Origin: Neoceratodus forsteri
Lineage: Eukaryota > Chordata > Ceratodontiformes > Ceratodontidae
Length of the DNA stretch: 64,000 bases
Direction of reading: 5' to 3'
Assembly: GCA_016271365.2 (NCBI GenBank)
Contig: JADMNL010000028.1
Span: 101,097,001-101,161,000 of the forward strand
Shown here piece after piece: positions 54,519-64,000 of the stretch. A program made the position numbers and the translations under genes. Positions within the stretch are counted from its first letter, which is position 1; every line of letters begins with the position of its first letter. Below the pieces are notes generated by a model. That model did no database searches. It saw only the letters and a program-made list of their open reading frames with translations, and was not told the origin of the DNA.

Positions 54519-55897
54519 TCAATTCCCACTCGTGTGCCCTTCCTGAGTGTGACAGACTGTCCAATTAGGATGTTTTGAACGCCTGGGACATGCACTGCTA
54601 TGAGTTGGAGGCTGTGCTGAATTGACAAATACTACATACACATCACATCGCCTCCCTGCACAGGGGGTATGATCGTGTGCCTCCCTGTTTGTCCGAGTAC
54701 CAAACCACACGTTGTCCATCTGGACAAGGAGTGGACCCAGGAGGAGAAGGGACTGGAACACCCCTGAAGAGTGTACAGCACTGCCCACATCTCTAGCACG
54801 TTGATGTGCAAAGAGAGTTCCCGCTGAGACCAGGATCCCTGGGTTCTGCAATCCCCCAAGTGAGCACCCCATCCCTGGCCAGAAGCATCCGTGGTCATGG
54901 TCTGGACCAAAGGGGAAGGCTGAAAGGGAACCGCTCGGTAGAGACTGTCCAAGTCCTGCCATCAGAGGAGATCCTACCACATAGGGTTGGACACCAGGAC
55001 CTTGTAGTCCAGGTCATCTGATCTCTGATCCCACTAAACTCGCAGGGTCCACTGCCTGACCCACATGTGGAACCTGACTAGAGGAACAGTGGGACTAGCC
55101 ACCGCCTTAAGGCCCAGGAGACGTAAAACAGACCTGGCTGTAGTCCAGTGAATGGACGCCACCTGCTTGGCCTGCAACTGCAAAGTTTCCGCCCTGTCCA
55201 AAGGGAGAAACGCTTGGACTTGGGCTGTGTCCAGCACTGCCCCCAATAAACCGGAGGCACTGAGAGGGAGTAAGGTGAGACTTGGGGTAGTTCACCATAA
55301 CCCCCACCTAATGGAATAGATCCAGGGTAGCTGACAGGGAAGCTTCTAGACTATCCCTCAACAATGCTGACAACCACCAGTCATCGAGGTAGGAAAACAC
55401 ATAATGGCCCTGGCAACGCAGAGTCACTGCTAGGCACTTGGTGAACACCTTGTGTGCCAAACACAAGCCAAAGGAGAGAGCTTTAAACTGAAAATTCTCC
55501 CACTGGAGGGCAAACTTGAGAAAGCGGCAGTGAGCTGGGTGGATCAGGATGTGCAGGTATGCATCCTGCATGTCCAGTGCGCAGAGCCAGTGTTCCTGTG
55601 AAGCAGTGGCAACAGACCTGGGAGGGTCAACATGCAGAAATCTCATACTCAACATAAAGATTGAGCATGCTGATGTCTAGTACTGGCTGAAGGTCTCCCG
55701 TTTTTTTGTACCAGGAAGAAGGGGGGAGTAATACCCACTTCTCGCCTGGCTCGGAGGAATGGGCTCAATGGCAGACTTTCTGAGAAGAGCACCAATTTCC
55801 TCTCTGATGAGGGGAATGTGACCTTGTGGGTAGTGAGAGGGACCTGGAGGGTTTTCTGGTGGTTTCTCCATGAATTACAGCTTCTGGCCTTCAGCAA
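54519..55897 (-). pseudogene. DIRS reverse transcriptase and RNase H
   Basis: RT: ALDMQDAYLHILIHPAHCRF (motif A, about 55580-55520), FKALSFGLCLAHKVFTKCLA (motif B), and an intact YLDD catalytic box at 55380-55391. RNase H: TMTTDASGQGWGAHLG with the first acidic residue near 54887-54889, and LHINVLEMWAVLYTL with the Glu near 54790. The region between (54980-55300) is frameshifted, as is the link upstream of 55655. Converts element RNA to DNA. Intact catalytic boxes next to several frameshifts suggest moderate age. Confidence 0.85.
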
Positions 55898-56105
55898 CTA
55901 ACTGAAGGACCCACGAGTCTGATGTGATCACCACCCACCTGGGTAGGTGGCTGGTGAATCTGCCCCCTACCGGCTCCTCCAGAACAAGTGGTGGAGAAGT
56001 GGGGTGGTCCATGAGTCAAGAGGCAGAGGGGGGCTTGGAAGCCCCACCCCAGAAGCTCTCAGACATGGCCGTGGGAGCAGCGGTAGCTGGAGAAGCCAGT
56101 TTTTC

Positions 56106-58424
56106 CTAATGTCTGGCAGGCTGTGGCTTGTCCCGACACCGTTGGTGGTGAAAGGGCTGCCTAGCCTTAGTATTAGAGTGGTACAAAGACTGTAAAGAGT
56201 GCACAGCCTTACCACTCTCTTGAAGGTCAGTCAAGAGATCCTTGACGTCTCCCCCCAAAGAGTAACAAGCCTTGAAAAGGGGCGTCCAGGATGGATGGTT
56301 AAACATCCTGGGTAAAGCCAGAGACCCGCAGCCAGGAACCTCTGCAAAGGCAAATAGCTGTTGCGATACTCCTAGTGGAAGCGTCAACAGCATCATTAGT
56401 CACGCATAAAGTGTGGAGGCAGGTAATTTCTGGCGTCCGGACAGTCTGTTCAGTCTTGGCCTCAGTCAGGCAAGGCTTCAAAATCAGACTTCAGCTACCC
56501 TAGAATTGCCTTCTGGTAGCAGACCATGTGGGTAACGTAGTTCAGAGCCCTCAAAGCCAAGGTGGAGGATGAGTAAACCTTATGTCCATACTGGTCCAAC
56601 GGCCTTGACTCCTTATCTGGAGGAGAGGTATTCATGTGCTTGGGTGTAGTTGAGTGGTCATGGCCCACATATGACCACTGAATCAGCTATGGGATGGGTG
56701 CTGAGGTGGTCCTTGCCCTCTGGGGCATGATACGGCCTGTCTGCCTTTTTACAGACAGCTGTCACTGATGGCTGTTGCCATATTGTAGTGGTCAAGTCAT
56801 CGTGAGGTCCAATCCATGGAGGAATAAGAAGGGGGCGTCAGCTCTGGAAGGTCGAGGTGCTCCGCTAACCGTTTACGCTGAGGGTCCTGTTCCTCAGTCT
56901 TCCATCTGTTAGCCTCTTGAATCTTCCAGAGAATTTCCATGAAAGAAGGGTCCTCTGGGGGAGACTTGGGAGCCCCCTTGGGCTTAGGGTCCTCCGCTGA
57001 AGGAGAGTCATAGCCAGAGGCAGAGGAGGAATCAGACTCAGAGTCCAATGAAGGGTTTATATTCTGAGTCAATGCCCCACGAAGGGGAACCTCCTTTTGA
57101 GGTTCTGTCAACCCACTACCCTGGCCCTCCATTGTGGAAGCACCCAATGTGCAACCCAATGTGGGAGGGGCATGATTTCACGGGCAAGGGGGACTGTGGA
57201 GTAGGGGTCAGACGGACTGGTGTGGAAGCCACAACTTGCTGATGGTGGTCCAGCTCTGAAACCAGTCGTCTCTTGGTTCAATCCACCAAGACTCAAACAG
57301 CACCTCATAGTCCACCTGTGGGGGTGGAGAAGGTGGGTGCTGATACACCGGCGGGTAGCTTGGTGTCAGACAGCCCTGCATTGGGTATCCTGGCATCGGA
57401 TACCCTGCAGTAGGGTAACCTGGTGTGGGATAGCCCAGCGAAGGACCTGATGGGGCACCGAAGAAACATTGGAGGGGCCCAGTAGGCCAGGATCCGGATG
57501 TGAGCTGATGGGAGGAAGACCTGGAAATGGCCCAGAAGGACCCTCCAGGGTCTGGGGAAGAGCAATAGGCCCAGACAGAGGGACCAAAGGCATGGGGCAG
57601 AAGGCTCTGTGGGGAGATCCAGCGTTGGGATGGTCTGGTGCTGGCTTAGTAGGTAGGTCAGCAGGTGAACAGTCCTCCTTCAAATGAATGGGGGAGGCTG
57701 GTGGTACCACTGTAGGTGGAGGAGTGTCCCGGGAGGAGGATTTCTCTCAGGGGAGCTGCGGAAAAGGTGGGGATCTGGATCCGATGTGAGCGCTGTGGCT
57801 GTGTGGTCATCAGGAGAACTGATGCCAGACTTGTCAGCTAGGACTGTGTGGTAGTTGGAAGGCCCAGCGCTTGACTTACCAGCCAAACCACTGGACTTAG
57901 ACTCATGAGTTTTGAGGTGCCTAAGAGTGGTAGGAGCCTTCAAATCCCTGGAGGCGCATGCCTGAACCGAGATTAGCTCAGGTGAGGGAGCCAACTGCTG
58001 CTCCGAAGGAGGAACAGATTTGGCCAGAGGGGCACAATATTTACAGGTGGAAGGCTGCTTTTCGGCCACGGTCCCAGGAGGAGGCCGCGACCTGGAGGGA
58101 GACCAATCCCGGTTCCAATTCTTCCCTTTTTCCTTCTTCTGCTTTTTGGGAGCCAGAAGAACCCCCCAGAGATGAAGAAGAGCTCCTGATCTGCTACAGC
58201 TCTTTTTCCATGGAAGCGAGTTTATGTTTCAAAAGTCGAGCTTCCAGACTCTGATGCTGGTGTTTCCATGTGGCCTGGTTGAATTTCTGGCAGGCCGTAC
58301 AGGCCCCGGTGTCATGGTCAGATCCGAGGCACAGAAGGCACGAAATGTGGGTGTCCTTCTCTGGGAGTTGCTTGCCACAGGAACACTTGTTTTGATGCGA
58401 TTCTGAAGGAGTTGGAGAAGACAT
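56106..58424 (-). pseudogene. DIRS gag-like protein
   Basis: The N-terminus (58424 on) carries a Cys/His cluster CSCGKQLPEKDTHISCLLCL, then CTACQKF, a zinc-binding pattern typical of DIRS gag. Next come a basic and Ser/Pro-rich middle, a GYPxP pentapeptide repeat (57345-57435), an acidic Ser-rich stretch ending DSESDSSSASGYDSPS (about 57050-57000), LWKIQEANRWKTEEQDPQRK, and the conserved NDAVDASTRSIATAICLC helix (about 56445-56390). Several frameshifts divide it (frames at 58194, 57680, 57366, 56797 and 56299). Confidence 0.75.
57345..57435 (-). repeat. 15-bp coding repeat in DIRS gag (GYPxP)
   Basis: The minus-strand frame reads GYPTPGYPTAGYPMPGYPMQ and then degenerate GCLTP, SYPPV: about six 15-bp units. 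It lies in the Pro-rich middle of gag. Such repeats may arise by slippage and may support multimer formation. Confidence 0.8.
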
Positions 58425-58785
58425 ACAATCTGGTGATGAATACTCACTCTAGTAAGAAAAAGAAAGGAAAATTCAAAAGACAGAAGTATCAAAAATGGCA
58501 GTCGACTGTAGCAGCGTTCCACAAGGTCCAATGTGCTCTGGTCGACAGCGGGAAAGAACTGGAGGGCGGGCGTGGGGACTGCCCACTATATAGTGCTGGA
58601 CTGATGTCAGTCAGGTGACACCGCATGGGCGGTCCCCTGCCAGACACTGCTAGCCAAAGTTTTTCATGTGGTCCTAGTGTCTGGCGGCTCAGTCCCAATG
58701 GTTATTGCCTACTGCAAGAGCCATCTTGAAGTAAGATCTGCAGTTTACTTTGACTCTGACCAAGGATTAAATGATTACATCCCTC

Positions 58786-61135
58786 CAGGGTGCCTTCCTC
58801 AAGCAACTGGTCATGGAACCAACTCAGCAGAAGGCAATACTGGACCTTGTGCTCACAAACAGGGACAGTGTGATGGGGGTAACAGTGGGGGAGCACCTGG
58901 GAAACAGTGATCACCAGTCATTGTGGTTTGAAATCACAATAAGAGCAGAACCAAACCACACAAAAACACGTATCCTGGATTTTAGGGGGGCAGACTTCGG
59001 GAAAATGGGGAGATACTTGAAAGAGGCATTAAGGGGAATGGGACAGTAATCAGGGGTTGAGGAACAGTGGACAGTATTTAAAATGGGGATTACAGGAACA
59101 ACAGAATTATGCATTAAGCAGGTTAGCAAGAGGAAAAGGAAGAGGAGACATTATGGTTTCCAAAGAGGTAGCAAAGAAAGTGAAAGCCAAAAGATTGCAT
59201 TCAGGCAATACAAAAGACACAGGCAGAAGGGATAGGGAGAAGTACCAGGAGAAGCAAAGGAGGCAGGGAGGTCAGTAAGGAAGCCAAAGCTCAGACAGAA
59301 GAACACATTGCAAAATCAGTGGGTAGAGGAGACAAAACCTTTACAGGTACATAAGTGAAAAAAAAGACAAAGGGAGGGATAGTGAGACTGAAGGGGAGGA
59401 TGGGAGCTACAGGAGGATGGCAACAGTAAAGCTGACATATTGAACAGGTATTTCTGCTCAGTCTTTACTGAGGAAGAGGAGAATAATGGGTCTGAAGGAG
59501 TACAAGGGTGAGAATGGTGCAGAAATGGACACAAGTCCCTTTACACAAGAAAGGGTCCTGAAGGAACTGGAAGTAATAAGAGTTGATAAAGCAATGGGGC
59601 CAGATGGGGTGCAACCCCAGGGTCCTTAAAGAACTAAGAGGTGGTGGCTGAACCTCTGGCTATCCTGTTTAGCCGATCACTGGAAACAGGAGGTACCCAA
59701 AGACTGAGGACAGCAAATGTAGTCCCTTATACAAAAGTGGGAACAAAGAGGAAGCAGGGAACTACAGACCAGTCAGCCTCACCTCGGTAGTGGGGAAGAT
59801 CATGGAAGCACTACTGAAGGAGAGATTGGTGGAACATCTGGTTATCAATGGACTACAGGACCCAAGGCAGCATGATTTCACCAGGGGAAGTCATGTCAGA
59901 CCAACCTCGTTGAATTTTGACTGGGTGACTAGGGAGGTGGATCAGGGAGGGCAGTGGACACGGGGCTCATTTGGACTTCAGCAAGGCCTCTGACACTGTG
60001 CCACATAGAAGACTATTACACAAACTGGGGAATATGGGTGTGGGCAGGACAGTAGTGTGGTGGGTAGGTAACTGGCTGGGTGGCAGGACACAGAGGGTGG
60101 TGGTAAATGGCTGTCACTCCACAGAGGGAAGAGTGACCAGTGGGGTACCACAGGGATCAGTGCTGGGACCGGTCCTATTCAACATCTTCATCAGTGACAT
60201 TGCGCAGGATCTAGAAGGCAGAATTTCACTGTTCGCTGATGACACAAAGCTCTGTAACAGAGTAGACACACCAGAGGGTGTAGACAGAATGAGAAGTGAC
60301 CTGCAGAAACTTGAAGAATGGTCAGGGGTTTGGCAGTTGAAATTCAATGCAAAGAAGTGCAAGATAATGCATATGGGGGACAAAAACCCTGGCACAATAT
60401 ATCAGTTGGGGGGTGAGGATATAGCATGCACCAAGCAGGAAAGGGATCTTGGGGTTGTCATCTCTGATGACCTCAAGGTAGGGAAACAGTGTGACAAGGC
60501 AGCAGGTAAAGCAAATAGGATGCTGGGATGTATAGGCAGGGGCATCACCAGCAGGAAAAGGGAGGTCATAATTCCGCTATACAAGACACTAGTGAGGCCC
60601 CACCTGGAGTACAGTGTACAGTTCTGGAGACCATACCTCGTAAGGACATAGACAGGGTAGAGAAGGTTCAGAGGAGGGCAACAAAGATGGTGCATGGATT
60701 GCATCACAAGTCCTATGAAGACAGGTTGAAGGAACTGAACATGTACTCCTGGAGGAGAGGAGGGAGAGGATATGATAGAGACTACAAGTATCTTACAAGG
60801 AAGAACAGGGTGCAGGAAAACACTATTTTTAAGCGAAAAAGATGTTCCAGGACTAGAGGGCATGGGATGAAGTTGGAGGGAGGACGATTCAGAGGAAACA
60901 TGAGAAAGAATTTCTTCACAGAACGGGTGGTGGACAAGTGGAACACCCTGCCAGAGGAAGTGGTTGGGGCTGAAACAATCACGGGATTTAAGAATGCATG
61001 GGATAGACATAAAGGAATTCTAGAGGTCAGGGGTAAGGGGCAACAGACTTCTCGGAAAACAAACTGAACTTACAAGCTCAAATGGGCAGACTGGGTGGGC
61101 CATAGGCCCTTATCTGCCGACACTGTCTATGTATC
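58786..61135 (+). mobile_element. 5'-truncated CR1 LINE, sister of the copy at 9469
   Basis: It starts within the endonuclease (CTCCAGGGTGCCTTCCTCAA matches 11699 on) and ends in the same 3' terminus GTCTATGTATCTATAAAC. ORFs: 58771-59049 with GNSDHQSLWFEI, then 59971-60651 with a long RT frame. Relative to the other copy it has many single-base losses in short homopolymer runs (for example 59150-59260 and 59600-59720), which break the frame upstream of the RT core. Not followed by an A tail. Confidence 0.92.
59971..60651 (+). pseudogene. CR1 reverse transcriptase core with intact FADD
   Basis: A 226-codon frame: DFSKASDTVPHRRLLHKLGN (motif A, with Ser for the usual Phe), WVGNWLGGRTQRVVVNG, VTSGVPQGSVLGPVLFNIFI (motif B), the intact catalytic box FADD at 60232-60243, WQLKFNAKKCKIMHMG, RDLGVVISDDLKVGKQCDKA and VRPHLEYSVQFWRPYL. 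The C-terminal part continues in the 60528-61067 frame with FTERVVDKWNTLPEEVV. The upstream part is frameshifted, so the protein is not made whole. Confidence 0.9.
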
Positions 61136-61323
61136 TATAAACTGTGGTTATTCCATGGATCATATAAACTCCGGAAAACTATTCCGCAGTTTACATTAAA
61201 TTCTACAGAATGCTTTTTGGAATTCTGTGGAATTTAAAAACCAAAATCTGAAAAGCATTTTGGAACAGCCCCTGCACATTAGTTTGTCTGCTAAGGCTCT
61301 ACCTTAAAAATCAAAACAGGTAC
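61136..61323. other. Short AT-rich sequence with inverted words
   Basis: No gene. AAACTGTGG (61139) and CCGCAGTTT (61185), and ATTCTACAGAATGC and GGAATTCTGTGGAATTT (61200-61233), form small stems. A decayed MITE is possible. Confidence 0.4.
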
Positions 61324-61818
61324 CATCCCAGTGACATGGAGGGCTGAGGCATCCGTGCCTTACCTCCTACCATGCCAGTGACCCGTGTTCGCGATGTAAG
61401 CAGGTTGGCTGGGGAAGGAGAGGATCGAGCATCTGGAGGACAGCGCTACTCTCCCAGGGAGGGAGACTTGGCTGCCATGCTGCATGACTGCCCCTAGGTG
61501 GAGACCTGAGGATAGGACAGGATGGGGGCACCAATGGAAGGGTGGGTGCTGTGGGACTCCACAGCATATGCACGCCTCCATGTATACATGCTGACATGTT
61601 ATGCCCCATGAGGAACGGAGAAAATGGAGGAAAACATTTCAAGGCAGCAGGATGAGGACTGACCCTCTACAGGCTCCGCACCGATGGCCAGGCAGCCAAT
61701 CCTGTGGCCAGGACAGCTCAAGGTAAGATCCTGGAGAAGCCGGGTGATGGGGCTGGGGGAAGGGTGTCGATCAGGTAGGGGTGTCTGCGGGAAGAACAAA
61801 GCACAGAAAGTAGAAAAA
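61324..61818 (+). mobile_element. tRNA-derived SINE (copy 9)
   Basis: The head has GGAGGGCTGAGGCATCCG and CAGTGACCCGTGTTCGCGAT at the B-box position; the body includes GGAGAGGATCGAGCATCTGG. An AAAAATCAAA-AGGTA duplication flanks it (61307-61323 and 61819-61834, one indel). Confidence 0.85.
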
Positions 61819-61834
61819 AAAATCAAATAGGTAT

Positions 61835-64000
61835 ACCGTGATATTGAGACCTTTAACATACTAACATGCCAGCAGAATAGGCTTAACAGTCTCTTGAGTC
61901 TGCTCAATTTTCAGCACCTGCACTGATGGCTGATTTTGGTGCCCCGTTATACTGTCCCCAGTCCCAGATGTTCCACCTGTATTGGGCCTGGTCAGATTTA
62001 CCCTACCCTGTACCTGTTCAATCCTCTTAAACCCGGCCACAGTCTCCACCTCTACCAGCTCCTTGGCAGTACATTCCATGGCTATACCGCCTTTCAGTGA
62101 AATAACATCTTCCTCTCCCTCTGAGCCTGCACCCTTCCAGCCTACACCCGTGATCTCTCATTGCTCCACCCTCCTTCCTTTGGAGCACCCTGACTGGGCC
62201 TCCTTTTTGATCCCTTTCATGTACTTAAAGACTTCTGTCATGTCTCCTCCCCGTCCTCCTCTCTCCTCTCCCAGAGTGTGTAATGTCAAGCTCCCTCAGT
62301 CTCTCCTCATAGGTCCTCTTCCCCAGGCCCAGATCATTTTGGTTGCCCTCCTTGGACTCTCTCTAGGAGTGTAATATCCTTTTAAATGTGGTCTCCAAAA
62401 CTGCACACAATACTGAGGTGTGGCTCTAACCAAGCAGTTGTACAATGGAAGGATCACTTCTGCCTTTCTGGAGGTAATCCCGCATCCCAGCATCCTATTT
62501 GCCCTTGCTGCTGCTCTCCTACAGGTCTCTGAGTTGTCCATTTTGAACTGCCACTACCCCCAGGTCCCTCTCACCCTCTGTGACTTGAATCGTGTCTCGT
62601 CCCAGGGTATACCCCTGACTGGATTTCTGACTCCCAGGTGCAGAACCTTGCATTTCCCCGCATTGAATTTTAGTTTCCATTTTCCTGACCACCTTTCCAG
62701 AGCCTCCAGGTCCTCCCGCAAGGCCACCCTCCCCTCCTACACCACTGCACCCAGCTTTGAGTCATCTGCAAAGAGACTCATCTCACTCCTGATGTCTGAG
62801 ACATAGGTGTTGAACAGGAGTGGCCCCAGCACTGACCCCTGGGGAACCCCACTAGTAGCCCATCTTGGGGATGAGGCTAACCCTCCAACAACCACCTTCT
62901 GAGTACGCTCAGAGAGCCAATTTTTATCCATCTTAACTGTGTCCCTACCCCCATTTCCTTTAGCTTAGCCAGCAGACCACTGTGGGGTACAGAATCAAAT
63001 GCCTTGCTGAAGTCCAGAAAGGGGACATCCACTGGGCTACCCTGGTCCAGGGCCTTCTTCACCCAGTCATAGAACTCAACAAGGTTTGTCTGGCATGATC
63101 TTCCCGACAAAGTCATGCTGCCTTCATCCAAGTACCCAGTTTGCTCCAGTAACCCCCACCCTTTCGCTGACAGTAGCCTCCATCACCTTGCTGACCACCG
63201 ATGTCAGGCTAACAGGCCTGTAATTTCCCACCTCCTCTATCTCTCTAACCCCCCCGTGGAACAGCATGACATGTGCCCCAAGGCTGGCCCTCACCCAGTC
63301 CTCAGAGAAATGTTGAAAAGCTCTGCTAGAAGGACTGCCAGGACATCTGCCAGTTCCCTCAGCACCCTGGGATGCATCTCATCTGGCCCAGGTGCTTTCT
63401 CCATCCGAAGGGACCTGAGGGCTTCCCTTACACACTCTACCAGGATTTCAGCCTCCATGTCTCTTCCCCCCCCACACACTTTCACCCTGTACTGCTGGCC
63501 CCCCCACATGTCTGTGGTGGATGCTTCCTTTCCCCAGACCTCCCAGAGCCCCTGGTCTCTATCGGTCCCACCCCTTCCTCTGGTTTGCCACCACTCCCCC
63601 GCAAGACGTAAGCCTCTCCCCCGCCCCTAGTAAAACTGAGGCAAAGTACTCATTTAGGACTTCTACCTGTGCCTAACCATCCCTATCCTTATCTTGTTGA
63701 TTCCACCCCTTACTTTCCTTTTTCCCTATGTATCTAAAGAATCTTTTGTACCCCTCCGAATCCCACTGTCCAAGGACTGCTCCTTTTGCCTTAGCTGCTC
63801 TCCCACCCTGGTGACTGTCTTGGCTGTCACCTTATATTCCTCTGATCCTTTTCACTCCTTGGGCACTTGAAGCGCCTGTAGGCGCCTTCTTGTCCTTCAC
63901 CACCTCCTGTACCTCCCGGTCCACCAGCAGGGTTTTCTGGCCTTACTGAACTTACGCCTTTCCCTTGTGCAGAATCTGGTAACCTCCTGTATTCCCCTCG
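61835..64000 (-). mobile_element. CR1 LINE, second subfamily, running out of the window
   Basis: In sense from the right edge: an EN-RT linker (63840-63600), then RT frames with LRMEKAPGPDEMHPRVLREL (about 63420-63360), SGRSCQTNLVEFYDWVKKAL, FLDFSKAFDSVPHSGLLAKL (63131-62960), NWLSERTQKVVVGG, TSGVPQGSVLGPLLFNTYVS and an intact FADDSK box (about 62775-62758). C-terminus: VILPLYNCLVRATPQYCVQF. Several frameshifts. It is clearly divergent from the copies at 9469 and 58786. The 5' end lies beyond 64000. Confidence 0.88.

Larger units (their letters stand above)
53306..58780 (-). mobile_element. DIRS-type tyrosine-recombinase retrotransposon
   Basis: The order in sense (right to left) is a terminal region with ACTATATAGTGCTGG near 58590, a gag-like ORF, RT with RNase H, and a tyrosine recombinase: the DIRS order, without an integrase. 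DIRS elements integrate by site-specific recombination of circular DNA and so make no target duplication. The 3' side is truncated within the recombinase at about 53306, and the second terminal repeat is missing. Frameshifts and stops occur throughout. The right junction abuts a CR1 at 58786. Confidence 0.88.

Overview
The window looks like repeat-dense vertebrate nuclear DNA. No bacterial-type gene, operon, rRNA, convincing tRNA gene or CRISPR array was seen. Almost all protein-like signal belongs to broken transposable elements. The mix of CR1, L1/Tx1-type LINEs, an L2-like LINE, a DIRS tyrosine-recombinase retroelement, Harbinger relics, TTAA-flanked T2-like MITEs and a tRNA-derived SINE points to an amphibian. 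A caecilian is my best guess, based on the style of the CR1 3' ends and on remembered repeat composition; it is not proven.

Layout. 1-7.6 kb: an L1-type LINE (+) split by a Harbinger MITE, a SINE and a 2.8 kb element built of ~297-bp palindromic tandem units. 8.3-15.85 kb: a CR1 (-) invaded by a near full-length 4.6 kb CR1 (+) and a MITE. 15.85-20.6 kb: an L1-type 3' end (-) holding a Harbinger-like foldback of inverted ~60-bp arrays, itself hit by a SINE and another CR1. 20.6-22.5 kb: an inverted relative of the ~297-bp-unit element. 22.5-26.7 kb: shuffled CR1 pieces. 28.1-30.4 kb: a small inverted-repeat element split by a CR1, which is in turn split by a LINE 3' end. 30.6 and 32.4 kb: two open segments with matching splice phase, the only candidates for host exons. 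30.8-32 kb: two back-to-back SINEs. 32.7-35.55 kb: a Tx1-like LINE (-). 35.55-~38 kb: a Harbinger relic with a Q-rich Myb-like gene. 38-50.6 kb: an L2-like LINE (-) carrying a 2A-like motif, split by an ~8.3 kb L1 (-) that holds three SINEs, a CR1 fragment and smaller insertions. 50.6-53.3 kb: another LINE 3' end, a 42-bp minisatellite and a ~230-bp tandem repeat. 53.3-58.8 kb: a DIRS element (-). 58.8-61.1 kb: CR1 (+). 61.3-61.8 kb: SINE. 61.8-64 kb: CR1 (-), leaving the window.

The elements do not work together as a pathway. Their nesting gives a relative chronology: L2-like, Tx1 and L1 elements are older hosts, while the SINE and one CR1 subfamily are among the youngest insertions. All boundaries were read by eye; those without target-site duplications are approximate to tens of bases.
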